DNA of 64,000 nucleotides, taken from NCBI GenBank assembly GCA_002840125.1, contig PGZF01000002.1, forward strand, positions 434,001 to 498,000. Direction: 5' to 3'. The DNA is from Gammaproteobacteria bacterium HGW-Gammaproteobacteria-15. Lineage in GTDB: Bacteria; Pseudomonadota; Gammaproteobacteria; Enterobacterales; Alteromonadaceae. Under the pieces are notes generated by a model that did not search any database, was not told the origin of the DNA, and worked only from the letters and a program-made list of their open reading frames with translations. Numbering within the stretch: the first letter of the stretch is position 1; every line of letters begins with the position of its first letter. A program made the translations under genes and the position numbers. This document shows positions 1-9,057 of this stretch, one piece after another.

Positions 1-475
1 GCGGTTTCAGCTCAAAGTGTTGCTGCTGGCTAAATACCAGGCCGCCGAGTTTGTCGCCTCGTTGTTTAACATGCCAGGCAATCAGCGCGGCTAAGTGCGC
101 AGCCTGTACCGACTTAAACAGTAAGCTGGAGCCAAAGCGCATGCTATTACCAAGATCGGTCAGAATAAATACCGGCCGCTCTTTTTCTTCGCGAAACAGC
201 TTAGTATGTACTTTGCCGGTGCGGGCAGTAACACGCCAGTCAATGGTGCGCACATCATCACCGCTCTGGTAATGCCGTACTTCATCAAACTCCATGCCAC
301 GGCCTTTGCTTTTGGCCAGATAAGTACCTGCCAGTTTGCTTTGAATTGCCATACCGGGGGTTAAATTAAGCACTTTGGTATAACGCTGATACCACAGCAG
401 TTCTGTCAGGCCAGGTGCAGTGCCGTTAGTGCCGTTTTGTGCCAGCCATTGCTGGGCAGACAACTGAACGCTCAT
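1..475 (-). CDS. DUF58 domain protein (partial, runs off left edge)
   Basis: The reverse-strand frame opens with ATG at 475 and continues past position 1, so about 158 N-terminal residues are visible. Residues 62-80 carry the DUF58 hallmark EFDEVRHYQSGDDVRTIDW, followed by a region rich in basic residues and FILTDLGNSM, which resembles the start of a VWA-like fold. DUF58 proteins usually sit beside MoxR ATPases and are thought to act with them as a chaperone-like or metal-insertion pair; the exact substrate is unknown. The start lies one base after the moxR stop, so the two genes are almost certainly cotranscribed and probably translationally coupled. The C-terminus and any further operon genes are outside the window. 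Confidence 0.85.
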   Translation of the reverse strand, partial: MSVQLSAQQWLAQNGTNGTAPGLTELLWYQRYTKVLNLTPGMAIQSKLAGTYLAKSKGRGMEFDEVRHYQSGDDVRTIDWRVTARTGKVHTKLFREEKERPVFILTDLGNSMRFGSSLLFKSVQAAHLAALIAWHVKQRGDKLGGLVFSQQQHFELKP

Positions 476-476
476 A

Positions 477-1430
477 TCAGGCAGACGGCACCAGACGCAG
501 AATTTCGCTCAGTACATCATCAGTGGTGATGCCTTCCGCTTCTGCGGCATAGGTCAGAATTAAACGGTGGCGCAGGGCGTTATGAAATACAGCCTGAATA
601 TCATCGGGTGTGACAAAATCACGGCCCGCCAGCCAGGCTTTGGCCCGGGCACAGCGTTCTACGGCAATAGTGGCACGCGGGCTGGCACCATAGCCAATCC
701 AACTGGCCAGTTTATCGCTGTATGCTTTAGCATTACGCGTTGCCATTATCAGCTGCACTATATAATGTTCCAGGCTTTCAGCCATATGCAGTTGCAAAAT
801 GGCTTTACGTGCAGCAAAGATATCGGCCTGACTGATGGGCGACACCGCAGCCTGTGTGCCAGATAGTGCTTCGCCGCGGGTTAATTTCAGTATCGCCAGT
901 TCAGTAGCGGCATCCGGGTAATCGACTTTTAAGTGCAGTAAAAAGCGGTCGAGCTGGGCTTCAGGCAGGGGGTAGGTGCCTTCCTGCTCCAGTGGGTTTT
1001 GTGTCGCCATAACCAGAAACAGCTCTGGCAACGGGTAAGTTTTGCGACCAACGGTAACCTGTTTTTCAGCCATCGCTTCAAGCAGTGCAGATTGCACTTT
1101 GGCCGGGGCACGGTTTATTTCGTCAGCCAGAATAATATGATGAAACAGCGGGCCGCTTTGAAATTCAAACTGGCCGGTTTCCGGGCGGTAAATGTCGGTG
1201 CCGGTTAAATCGGCCGGTAATAAATCCGGTGTAAACTGAATGCGGTGAAACTGGCCTTCAACGCCATGCGCCAGCGCATTAACGGCGCGGGTTTTGGCCA
1301 GCCCCGGTGGGCCTTCTACCAGTAAATGACCATTAGCCAGCAACGCCAGCAATATTCCCTCAGTAAGTTCAGATTGACCCAGTACCTGGCTGTCCAGATA
1401 GGCCTTTAAGCCACAAAACGCATTTACCAT
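477..1430 (-). CDS. MoxR family AAA+ ATPase
   Basis: This 317-residue protein has the full MoxR-type AAA_3 core: Walker A GPPGLAKT at residues 40-47, Walker B with LADEINR at 101-107, the sensor segment MATQNPLEQEGTYPLPEAQLDRF-like stretch around 141-163 (beginning MATQNP), and an AAA lid with GASPRA near residue 250. Length is normal for the family. MoxR ATPases act in the cytoplasm with VWA or DUF58 partners to mature or remodel client complexes. It is the first gene of a leftward operon with the DUF58 gene and is divergent from fadI across a 199-bp gap. The client here cannot be told from sequence. Confidence 0.9.
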   Translation of the reverse strand: MVNAFCGLKAYLDSQVLGQSELTEGILLALLANGHLLVEGPPGLAKTRAVNALAHGVEGQFHRIQFTPDLLPADLTGTDIYRPETGQFEFQSGPLFHHIILADEINRAPAKVQSALLEAMAEKQVTVGRKTYPLPELFLVMATQNPLEQEGTYPLPEAQLDRFLLHLKVDYPDAATELAILKLTRGEALSGTQAAVSPISQADIFAARKAILQLHMAESLEHYIVQLIMATRNAKAYSDKLASWIGYGASPRATIAVERCARAKAWLAGRDFVTPDDIQAVFHNALRHRLILTYAAEAEGITTDDVLSEILRLVPSA

Positions 1431-1535
1431 AATGTTATCTGTCTTAATTAATTGGATTTATTGGTTGTTTTATCGCCATTGGCCGAAAAAACGGGCTAGG
1501 CTAAGACGTTATAACCTAAATATGGTTCCGTTTGC

Positions 1536-1555
1536 ATTAAAACAAGTGTTTTAAT
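1536..1555. promoter_or_regulatory. 20-bp palindrome, possible PsrA/TetR-type operator
   Basis: A perfect 9-bp inverted repeat, ATTAAAACA and TGTTTTAAT, flanks a central AG. It overlaps where a -35 element would sit for the weak promoter with TACAAT at 1572-1577. Its AAAAC-N4-GTTTT core resembles the G/CAAAC-N2-4-GTTTG/C pattern known for PsrA regulators of fatty-acid genes in pseudomonads and related bacteria. The palindrome is seen; the regulator assignment is inference. It could also regulate the divergent moxR gene. Confidence 0.4.
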
Positions 1556-1590
1556 TTTCAGCGACTGTCGTTACAATCGATCGCAACAAT

Positions 1591-1605
1591 ACAGGTCAGA
1601 CCTGT
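1591..1605. promoter_or_regulatory. Probable FadR operator upstream of fadI
   Basis: ACAGGTCAGACCTGT is a perfect palindrome with 7-bp arms around a central A (8-bp arms if the flanking T and A are counted). It shares the GGTC-N-GACC core of the E. coli FadR operator. It lies 24 bp before the fadI start codon and just downstream of a possible -10 box TACAAT at 1572-1577, a position suited to repression. A FadR gene is encoded in this window at 40815-41531, and its helix-turn-helix is nearly identical to the E. coli protein. Confidence 0.7.
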
Positions 1606-1629
1606 AATATTGATAACAAGAGGAACATT

Positions 1630-2940
1630 ATGAGCTCGCCAATTAAACTTACCACCCGCCAGGGCGACCGAATCGCCATAGTCAGCGGCCTGCGTACACC
1701 GTTTGCCAAACAGGCGACTGAATTTCATGGTGTTTCTGCACTGGATTTGGGCAAACTGGTGGTAAACGAGCTGCTGATCAGAAGCGAGCTGGATGTAAAA
1801 TTAATTGAGCAGGTGGTGTATGGTCAGGTAGTACAAATGCCCGAAGCGCCCAATATTGCCCGCGAAATTGTACTGGGCACCGGTATGAATGTGCATACCG
1901 ATGCATTTAGTGTTACGCGGGCCTGTGCCACCAGTTTCCAGTCTGTGGTCAGTGTGGCTGAATCGATGATGGCCGGTATTACCCAAATTGGTTTAGCGGG
2001 CGGGGCAGATTCCAGCTCAGTGCTGCCGATTGGTGTTAGCAAAAAGCTGGCCCGGGCGCTGGTAGATTTAAATAAAGCACGTACCTTCGGCCAGAAGCTG
2101 GCTATTTTCCGCCGTTTAGGTTTAAAAGATTTACTGCCGGTGCCGCCGGCTGTGGCCGAGTACAGCACTGGTTTATCGATGGGCGATACCGCCGAGCAAA
2201 TGGCAAAAACCCACAATATCAGCCGGGCCGATCAGGATACGCTGGCGCACCGCTCTCACAGTTTAGCTACTCAGGCCTGGCAAAGCGGCGTGATGAAAGA
2301 TGAAGTAATGACCGCACATGTGGAGCCCTATTCGCGCTTTTTAGATATCGATAACAATATCCGTCAGGATTCTAAGCTGGAATCCTACAGTAAATTAAAA
2401 CCGGTATTTGACCGGGTGCATGGCACCGTGACAGCAGCCACCAGCACGCCGCTGACCGACGGTGCATCTGTGGTATTAATGATGACAGAAAGCCGCGCCA
2501 AAGCGCTGGGGTATACGCCGTTGGGTTACATCCGCAGTTATGCTTTTGCTGCGATAGATGTGTATGACGACATGCTGATGGGGCCATCTTATGCCACACC
2601 GATTGCACTGGACCGTGCAGGCATGTCTTTAAATGATTTAACCTTGATTGAAATGCATGAAGCCTTCGCGGCGCAAACGTTGGCCAACGTGAAAATGTTT
2701 GCCAGCAAAAAATTTGCCGAAGAAAAGCTGGGGCGCTCAACTGCTATCGGTGACATTGATATGACCAAATTTAACGTTCAGGGCGGCTCACTGGCTTATG
2801 GCCATCCTTTTGCGGCAACAGGTACCCGTTTAATCGTGCAAACTCTGAATGAATTAAAACGCCGTGGTGGCGGTATTGGCTTAACCACGGCCTGTGCAGC
2901 AGGTGGCTTGGGCGCGGCGATGATAGTGGAGACAGAATAA
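1630..2940 (+). CDS. fadI: 3-ketoacyl-CoA thiolase, FadI
   Basis: FadI is the beta subunit of the anaerobic-type fatty-acid oxidation complex; it thiolytically cleaves 3-ketoacyl-CoA to acetyl-CoA and a shortened acyl-CoA. The 436-residue length matches FadI rather than the shorter FadA. The nucleophile is Cys99 in the motif RACATSFQS; the later thiolase motifs [21 protein letters not shown] and the C-terminal [12 protein letters not shown] are all present. AGAGGA lies at a good distance before ATG 1630. The stop overlaps the fadJ start by one base (TAATG), the usual fadIJ operon arrangement. Expression is probably controlled by FadR through the palindrome at 1591-1605. Confidence 0.95.
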   Translation: MSSPIKLTTRQGDRIAIVSGLRTPFAKQATEFHGVSALDLGKLVVNELLIRSELDVKLIEQVVYGQVVQMPEAPNIAREIVLGTGMNVHTDAFSVTRACATSFQSVVSVAESMMAGITQIGLAGGADSSSVLPIGVSKKLARALVDLNKARTFGQKLAIFRRLGLKDLLPVPPAVAEYSTGLSMGDTAEQMAKTHNISRADQDTLAHRSHSLATQAWQSGVMKDEVMTAHVEPYSRFLDIDNNIRQDSKLESYSKLKPVFDRVHGTVTAATSTPLTDGASVVLMMTESRAKALGYTPLGYIRSYAFAAIDVYDDMLMGPSYATPIALDRAGMSLNDLTLIEMHEAFAAQTLANVKMFASKKFAEEKLGRSTAIGDIDMTKFNVQGGSLAYGHPFAATGTRLIVQTLNELKRRGGGIGLTTACAAGGLGAAMIVETE

Positions 2941-5072
2941 TGACAACAACCAATAGTTTTAGCCTGCAAATTCGCGATGATCAGATTGGCGTTATTACGA
3001 TGGATATCGCCGGTGAGTCAATGAACGTATTAAAAGCTGCCTTTGCCGATGAAATATCTGCACTGCTGGCACAGATAAAAGCCAACAACCAGTTAAAAGG
3101 CCTGGTGTTTATCAGTGGCAAGCCCGACTCCTTTATTGCCGGGGCGGATATTTCGATGCTCGACGGCTGTAAAACTGCTGAAGAAGCGCAAGCTATTGGC
3201 CGTATGGGCCAGCAAATGTTTGATCAGCTTGAGCAGTTACCTATCCCGTTAGTGGCGGCTATTCACGGTCCTTGCCTGGGTGGTGGTTTAGAGCTGGCAA
3301 TGGCATGTCATGCCAGAGTTGCCAGCAATGACAGTAAAACCGTGCTGGGCCTGCCTGAAGTGCAGCTGGGGTTATTACCCGGCAGTGGTGGCACTCAGCG
3401 CCTACCACGTTTAGTTGGCCTGCAAAAAGCACTGGATATGATCTTAACCGGCAAGCAGCTGCGTGCCGCACAGGCAAAAAAAGCCGGCCTGGTGGACGAG
3501 GTGGTGGCAAACAGTATTCTGTTAGAAGCCGCAGTGAAGCGCGCGCTTAAAGGTAAGCCACAGCGCGAGCAGCCAAAATTAAACCTGGTTGGCAAAGTAC
3601 TGGAGCGTACCCCGTTTGGCCGCAATATCTTATTTAGCCAGGCACGCAAGCAAACACTGCAGAAAACCCAGGGTAATTACCCGGCACCGCTGAAAATCCT
3701 TGATGTAATAAAAACCGGTGTCGACAGCGGTATGCAAGCCGGGTTAGCCGCAGAGGCTAAAGCTTTTGGTGAGCTGTGTATGACCAAAGAATCGGCTGCA
3801 CTGCGTAGCTTGTTTTTTGCTACCACCCAGATGAAAAAAGAAAGCGGTGCGGGTGATACTAAGCCCAATAAAGTGCGTAAAGCCGCGGTACTGGGCGGTG
3901 GCTTAATGGGCGGGGGTATTGCCAATGTTACTGCCACCAAAGCCGCTATACCGGTGCGCATTAAAGACATTAACGAGCAGGGGATCAGCAATGCGCTGAA
4001 ATACAGCTACTCGTTGTTGGAGAAAAAATTCAAACGCCGTTTTATCAGCAAAGCTGAAATGCAAAAGCAACTGCTGTTAATCACCGGTACGACAGACTAC
4101 AGCGGTTTTCACGATGCTGATATCGTGGTAGAAGCAGTATTTGAAGATTTAGCCTTAAAACAGCAAATGGTGGCCGATATTGAACAGCATTGCGCTGACA
4201 GCACCATTTTTGCCAGCAATACCAGCTCATTGCCAATAGGTCAGATTGCGGCCAAAGCGGCCCGGCCTGAAAATGTGATCGGCCTGCACTATTTTTCACC
4301 GGTAGATAAAATGCCGTTGGTTGAAGTGATAGCGCACGAGACTACATCGGCGCAAACCATCGCCACTACAGTGGCGTTTGCCCGCAAACAAGGCAAAACA
4401 CCAATAGTGGTAAAAGATGGCGCAGGTTTTTACGTTAACCGTATTCTGGCGCTGTATATGAACGAAGCGGCCAATATCCTGCTTGAAGGTGAGCCGGTAG
4501 AGAAAATAGATAAAGCCTTAGTGAAATTTGGTTTTCCGGTTGGCCCGGTAACCCTGCTCGACGAAGTGGGCATTGATGTTGGTGCCAAAATTTCGCCTAT
4601 TTTAACCACTGAGCTGGGCGAGCGTTTTGCTGCACCTGCCGCCTTTGACAAGCTGCTGGCCGATGGCCGCAAAGGTAAGAAAACCGAAAAAGGCTTCTAC
4701 CTGTATGGCAAAAATGGCAAAAAAGGTAAAAAGCGGGTGGATGAAAGCGTGTATAGCGTACTGGGTGTTACGCCAGCTCCGAGGCTTAACAGCGATGAAA
4801 TCAGCAACCGCTGCGTAGTACAAATGCTGAATGAGGCTGTGCGTTGTCTGGATGAGGGCATTATCGCCAGCGCGCGGGACGGTGATATCGGCGCTATTTT
4901 TGGTATTGGCTTCCCGCCGTTTCTGGGTGGGCCATTCCGTTATATCGATCAGTTAGGCGCCGCTAACCTGGTGGCACAGCTGCGTAATCTGGAAAGCCGC
5001 TTTGGCAGCCGTTTTGCACCAGCCCCGTTATTGGTAACGATGGCCGAGCAGCAACAGCGTTTTTATAACTAA
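2940..5072 (+). CDS. fadJ: Fatty acid oxidation complex alpha subunit, FadJ
   Basis: FadJ is a bifunctional enoyl-CoA hydratase/3-hydroxyacyl-CoA dehydrogenase that works with FadI. The 710-residue protein has an N-terminal crotonase domain (about residues 1-190) with the oxyanion-hole segment IAGADISML and the active-site stretch [16 protein letters not shown] dehydrogenase NAD-binding domain starts near residue 315 with the glycine motif GGGLMGGGI, and the C-terminal dehydrogenase domain has [12 protein letters not shown]. Length matches FadJ (E. coli 714). It overlaps fadI by one base and is followed by a strong terminator at 5092-5128, so the operon ends here. Confidence 0.95.
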   Translation: MTTTNSFSLQIRDDQIGVITMDIAGESMNVLKAAFADEISALLAQIKANNQLKGLVFISGKPDSFIAGADISMLDGCKTAEEAQAIGRMGQQMFDQLEQLPIPLVAAIHGPCLGGGLELAMACHARVASNDSKTVLGLPEVQLGLLPGSGGTQRLPRLVGLQKALDMILTGKQLRAAQAKKAGLVDEVVANSILLEAAVKRALKGKPQREQPKLNLVGKVLERTPFGRNILFSQARKQTLQKTQGNYPAPLKILDVIKTGVDSGMQAGLAAEAKAFGELCMTKESAALRSLFFATTQMKKESGAGDTKPNKVRKAAVLGGGLMGGGIANVTATKAAIPVRIKDINEQGISNALKYSYSLLEKKFKRRFISKAEMQKQLLLITGTTDYSGFHDADIVVEAVFEDLALKQQMVADIEQHCADSTIFASNTSSLPIGQIAAKAARPENVIGLHYFSPVDKMPLVEVIAHETTSAQTIATTVAFARKQGKTPIVVKDGAGFYVNRILALYMNEAANILLEGEPVEKIDKALVKFGFPVGPVTLLDEVGIDVGAKISPILTTELGERFAAPAAFDKLLADGRKGKKTEKGFYLYGKNGKKGKKRVDESVYSVLGVTPAPRLNSDEISNRCVVQMLNEAVRCLDEGIIASARDGDIGAIFGIGFPPFLGGPFRYIDQLGAANLVAQLRNLESRFGSRFAPAPLLVTMAEQQQRFYN

Positions 5073-5091
5073 AGCTTAACAGCAGCAATAG

Positions 5092-5128
5092 CAACAGGCC
5101 GGTATAATAACCGGCCTGTTGTCATTTT
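5092..5128 (+). terminator. Rho-independent terminator after fadJ
   Basis: A perfect 12-bp stem, CAACAGGCCGGT and ACCGGCCTGTTG, encloses the 6-base loop ATAATA and is followed by TCATTTT. It begins 20 bases after the fadJ stop codon. Confidence 0.85.
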
Positions 5129-5140
5129 AAGGGGGTTTAG

Positions 5141-5338
5141 GTGTTAGTATTACCTGTAGTGTGGCTGCTTAGCGCCGCTGGTATTTATATTGCTGCGCTA
5201 CGTAGTGGCATGAAGGCGTTTAAATGGGCGCTGGCGGCCTTATTTACCGGCCCGCTGCTGTTACCCCTGTTTAACAGCCACAAGCGCCTGCTGCTTAATA
5301 AAGCGCGTGGTCGCAATACGGTGTTATTCCGGCCCTGA
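5141..5338 (+). CDS. Small hydrophobic membrane protein, unknown function
   Basis: A 65-residue frame starts with GTG and has AAGGGGG five bases upstream, which argues that it is translated. The first about 20 residues (VLPVVWLLSAAGIYIAALRS) and residues 28-43 (KWALAALFTGPLLLPLF) are hydrophobic, suggesting one or two membrane segments; the C-terminal third is basic. It lies between the fadJ terminator and the convergent hdfR gene, so it probably has its own promoter or comes from terminator read-through. I do not recognise a named family. Confidence 0.6.
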   Translation: MLVLPVVWLLSAAGIYIAALRSGMKAFKWALAALFTGPLLLPLFNSHKRLLLNKARGRNTVLFRP

Positions 5339-5351
5339 ATCTTTATTGCGG

Positions 5352-6212
5352 CTATTTAGCGGTACTGTGTAGCAAGGTACGCAACTGCGCAATAATATCG
5401 CTGATCTGGCTGCGTTGGGCGGCTTTGGGCAAGGATACGGCAAACAACTCCCGCGTCATTACCGGCGCATCTTCAATCAGGCGTAAGCTGGTATCTGCCA
5501 GCAGTTTTTTTACCATGGTATCGGGTAAATAGGCCGAACCTCCGCTTTGCTGCATCAGCTCCAGTGCAATACGGGCACTGCCGGTACGTAACTGTGGTGG
5601 CGGCAAATCAGGGAAGAAACGCGCATGCTGAATATCAAAGGCGGTACCCCAATCTACCAGAATATATTGCTGCTGCATGGCCTCTGCGGCGTTGTTGCTG
5701 GCAAAAGTGGTAACGGGCAATAGCTTTATATCTCCGAGCTTATCTATTTGCATTTCGTCTACTTTGGGCGCATCAAACAAAATAGCCAGATCGAGATGGC
5801 GCTCCAGTATCTGCCGGGCAATCTGATCTTTGCCCATTGATTCGGCCCGCCAGGATAACCCCGGCAGCGCTCTTTGGATGTTGATAAAGCCTTGCAATAA
5901 AAACGCATCCCACACATTAGCAGTAGCCGCTATAGACAGTTGTAAGGCCTGCTCAGCGCTTACCGCAACGTCTTGGCGGGCTCGTTGCAATGCCGTCAGC
6001 ATGGCCTCAGCATGCGGTAATAAGCGCTCTCCGGCGGCGGTAAGCTGAATATTATTACGGTAGCGGCTGAATAGGTTAACGCCAAGTTGCTGCTCCAACT
6101 GACGGATGCGGAAGCTAACGGCAGACTGAGTCAGGTAGAGATTTTCGGCGGCTTTACCAAAATGCCTTGTACGCTGAACTTCTATAAAGGTTTTAAGCAG
6201 TTCGGTATCCAA
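5352..6212 (-). CDS. hdfR: LysR-type regulator HdfR
   Basis: The 286-residue protein starts MDTELLKTFIEVQRTRHFGK and has the LysR winged helix-turn-helix with YLTQSAVSFRIRQLEQQLG, closely matching E. coli HdfR, a repressor of the flagellar master operon flhDC. The rest is a LysR substrate-binding domain. It is divergent from maoP, the same arrangement found in enterobacteria, which strengthens the name. The ligand and targets here are unknown; the flagellar role is family knowledge and not visible in the sequence. Confidence 0.85.
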   Translation of the reverse strand: MDTELLKTFIEVQRTRHFGKAAENLYLTQSAVSFRIRQLEQQLGVNLFSRYRNNIQLTAAGERLLPHAEAMLTALQRARQDVAVSAEQALQLSIAATANVWDAFLLQGFINIQRALPGLSWRAESMGKDQIARQILERHLDLAILFDAPKVDEMQIDKLGDIKLLPVTTFASNNAAEAMQQQYILVDWGTAFDIQHARFFPDLPPPQLRTGSARIALELMQQSGGSAYLPDTMVKKLLADTSLRLIEDAPVMTRELFAVSLPKAAQRSQISDIIAQLRTLLHSTAK

Positions 6213-6341
6213 ATTGAATCCTTTAGTTTTTTTATGGTGTCGATAAAAAATATTTGTTTTACGACAGGAATTTTGTTAACCATACTCCGCACAGTTTAAA
6301 CAGGCTGGCTTGATATTCAACGAGATTAGAGGAAAAAAGTG

Positions 6342-6689
6342 ATGCAGCAAAGTTTTGTCGCTAACCGTCGCTTTTTCGATGACCGTAATTTCCCAAGAGG
6401 ATTTACGCGGTCCGGGCGCTTTACTCTGGCAGAAGGTAACATGCTGGAGAAACATGGGGTGGCAATGCAGGAGCTGGAGCAGGGGAACCGTGCGCCAGTG
6501 AATGACGAGGAAAAACGCTTTATATTGGTGTGTAAAGGTGAAGAACCTGCCACTACAGCGTTTGAAAAAACCTGGCTGAAATACAAACAACGTCTGGCAG
6601 AAAAGCGTAAGTTTCATACTGTGTTCGGTAAAAAGCGTATTGCCGATGGCAGTGACGATTTTTCTTATGTCGAGACCGACTCAGACTAA
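6342..6689 (+). CDS. maoP: MaoP (YifE, DUF413) Ori-macrodomain organisation protein
   Basis: This 115-residue protein shows the DUF413/YifE pattern: NRRFFDDRNFPRGFTRSGRFT, LEKHG and VNDEEKRFILVC, ending in an acidic tail. In E. coli MaoP acts with the cis site maoS to constrain the Ori macrodomain. I chose ATG 6342 because AGAGGA ends 8 bases upstream; a GTG directly before it at 6339 is in frame but less likely. It is divergent from hdfR as in E. coli and is followed by a strong terminator. Confidence 0.85.
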   Translation: MQQSFVANRRFFDDRNFPRGFTRSGRFTLAEGNMLEKHGVAMQELEQGNRAPVNDEEKRFILVCKGEEPATTAFEKTWLKYKQRLAEKRKFHTVFGKKRIADGSDDFSYVETDSD

Positions 6690-6693
6690 CTTA

Positions 6694-6717
6694 AAGCCCC
6701 GTTACCGGGGCTTTTTT
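6694..6717 (+). terminator. Rho-independent terminator after maoP
   Basis: Stem AAAGCCCCG and CGGGGCTTT with loop TTAC is followed by a T-run. It begins 5 bases after the maoP stop codon. Confidence 0.9.
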
Positions 6718-6740
6718 GTAGCTGCGGTTTGGGTATAAGT

Positions 6741-8990
6741 TTAGCTAAGCACGGGTACAGCAACCGGTTTATTGTGCTGTACTTTGTGCTGGCGTAAAAA
6801 GTCAGCAAAGTCATCAGCAGACAACGGTTTACTGTAGTAGTAGCCCTGGATCACTTCGCAGCGCAGTTTACGCAGCATCTCAAGCTGTTCTGCTTGTTCT
6901 ACGCCCTCAGCTACTACCGTCAGGCTAAGGTTATGCGCAATGGTCACTATGGTGTCGACCATATTGCGGCCGCGTGCGGTGTTCATGTCGTCGACAAAGG
7001 CTTTGTCTATCTTCAGCGTATTGAGCGGAAATTGCTTTAAGTACGCCAGTGACGAATAGCCGGTGCCAAAGTCATCCATTGCCAGATGAATACCGCGGGC
7101 GCGTAGCTTTTTCATGGTGTCAATCGCCTGCGGCGGTGACTGCATTACCGTGCCTTCAGTAATTTCCAGTTCCAGGTGATAAGAGGGCAGTTCAGTTTCC
7201 TGCAGAATGTCGTCTATCTGCTCACACAAAAATGGCAGGCTGAACTGGCGTGAGGATAAGTTAACCGCAACCCGGCCCTGAAATAAATCCTGATCGATCC
7301 AGCGTTTTACATCCTTGCAGGCCTGGCGCAAAACCACTTCACCAATTTCTATAATCTGGCCGGTTTCTTCCGCTACCGGAATAAAACTGGCCGGGCTGAT
7401 TAAGCCGCCCTTTGGGGTAATAAAACGAACCAGCGCTTCCATACCGGTTAGGCGGCCAGAGGCAATATCCATTTTGGGCTGATAATAAACGCTAAAATAG
7501 CTTTCTTTCAGGCCATGGCGAATAAGGTTTTCTACCTGCAGCCGCTTTACCGCCAGTTTGTTCATTGAGTCATTAAAAAACAGGTAGCGATTGGCGCCCT
7601 GGCTTTTAGCATGGTACATCGCCGTATCGGCGTTACGCAGCAGTGCCTGCGGATCGCTGCCATCATCCGGAAATAACACTATGCCAATACTACTGGTGAT
7701 GGCCAGCTCGTGCTGATTGACCAATATCGGCTGGTTGATCAGCGCCAGCAACTCTTTTGCCAATGAGGTAATAAAATGCAGATCGTTAGTGTGATCCAGC
7801 AGCATGGCAAACTCATCGCCGCCCAGCCGGTACAGACAATTCTGGTAGCGCTTATAATTACTTAAGCGATCCGCCAGTTTACACAACAGGTTGTCGCCAA
7901 GTTCATGGCCGAGGGAGTCGTTAATTTTTTTAAAATTATCTAAATCAAATACCAACAACGCATGCTCGGTTTTTTCGCTTACCAGCTGCGCCAACCTCTG
8001 CAAGAATACCGCCCGGTTCGGCAGGCCGGTCAGGGTGTCACTGCTGGCCAGCCGGCTTAACTCTGCTTCACGTAGTTTTCGTTCGGTAATATCAGAAAAT
8101 ACGGCAACATACTGGCTGACCAAACCCAGTTCATCTTTAATTAAATCGAACGTCAGTTCAGCCTGGTACACTTCTGCGTTAAGGCGTTGCTCGCGGATTT
8201 CACCACTCCAACTGCCATGCTGGTGTAGTGTATGGCGGATATCATGCATAAAACGGCTGGGGTACATTGTCAGTTCAAAGCGGCGGTTTAGCATCAGTTC
8301 GCGGGACTTGCCGGTAATTTTACTAAAGGCCGGGTTGACCTCAATAATGTTAAAATCGGTATCACAAATCACTACCGCATCAGAAATAGTTTGCAGGCAG
8401 CGGGCAAATAGTTGCAGTTGCTCTTCAGTTTGTTTTAACTGGTGAATGTTTTTCAGTGTGCCGGTCATGCGGCAGGGCTTGCCATCTTTGCCAAACTCAA
8501 CGGCTTTACCGCGGTCCAGTACCCAGGTCCATTGCTGATCTGCAGTTTTAAGCCGGTAGGTGGCTTCAAAGTGGCTGGTTTTACCTTCCAGATGCAGCTG
8601 TAATTGCTGGCAAACGCGGTCAATATCCTGCGGATGAATTTGTTGCTTATTCGGCGGTACGTCGCTGCTGTTGGGTTGCAGTTCAACCGGATGCAGCCAG
8701 GAAGTGGAGCGGTACAGCTCGCCACTGCTGATATTCCAGTCCCAAAGTTCATCGCCACTGCCCCACAGCGATAGCCGCAGCCGTTCTTCACTGCTTTCGA
8801 GTTTTGCCTGGTAGCGGCGCATTTTTAAAATGCTGACATGCGCCAGAATTAAGGCGCCAAAAGAGCACAGCAGAACGGTGCTTAGCACATAGGGTTGTAA
8901 GCTAGTCCAGCCTGCTGCATGCAAGCCAAAGGGCAAAAAGCTAATGAACAATGCGCTGATATTTATAATTTTTTTTAGTTTTACTAACAC
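6741..8990 (-). CDS. Membrane PAS-PAS-GGDEF-EAL c-di-GMP protein
   Basis: The 749-residue protein has hydrophobic segments at about residues 7-26 and 33-55, a PAS domain (about 65-185, with GSGDELWDWN), a second PAS (about 195-300, ending in SDITERK), a GGDEF domain with intact GGDEF at 390-394, and an EAL domain with EALVRF starting at 518. Later EAL motifs ELEITEG and DDFGTGYSSL are intact, so both cyclase and phosphodiesterase activities are possible. The product-inhibition site before GGDEF reads RYQN and not RxxD, so feedback inhibition may be lost. Signals sensed by the PAS domains are unknown. It is transcribed alone, separated from the M16 protease gene. Confidence 0.9.
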   Translation of the reverse strand: MLVKLKKIINISALFISFLPFGLHAAGWTSLQPYVLSTVLLCSFGALILAHVSILKMRRYQAKLESSEERLRLSLWGSGDELWDWNISSGELYRSTSWLHPVELQPNSSDVPPNKQQIHPQDIDRVCQQLQLHLEGKTSHFEATYRLKTADQQWTWVLDRGKAVEFGKDGKPCRMTGTLKNIHQLKQTEEQLQLFARCLQTISDAVVICDTDFNIIEVNPAFSKITGKSRELMLNRRFELTMYPSRFMHDIRHTLHQHGSWSGEIREQRLNAEVYQAELTFDLIKDELGLVSQYVAVFSDITERKLREAELSRLASSDTLTGLPNRAVFLQRLAQLVSEKTEHALLVFDLDNFKKINDSLGHELGDNLLCKLADRLSNYKRYQNCLYRLGGDEFAMLLDHTNDLHFITSLAKELLALINQPILVNQHELAITSSIGIVLFPDDGSDPQALLRNADTAMYHAKSQGANRYLFFNDSMNKLAVKRLQVENLIRHGLKESYFSVYYQPKMDIASGRLTGMEALVRFITPKGGLISPASFIPVAEETGQIIEIGEVVLRQACKDVKRWIDQDLFQGRVAVNLSSRQFSLPFLCEQIDDILQETELPSYHLELEITEGTVMQSPPQAIDTMKKLRARGIHLAMDDFGTGYSSLAYLKQFPLNTLKIDKAFVDDMNTARGRNMVDTIVTIAHNLSLTVVAEGVEQAEQLEMLRKLRCEVIQGYYYSKPLSADDFADFLRQHKVQHNKPVAVPVLS

Positions 8991-9057
8991 TTATGGTGGC
9001 TAGTCAGCAATATGAATGCTTACGTTATATAACTTTACCAGCACTGTCAAAAGCAAT

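Noticed and set aside
51..272. Open frame on the plus strand at the left edge
   Set aside because: It is the reverse complement of the DUF58 gene, which has recognisable motifs on the minus strand.
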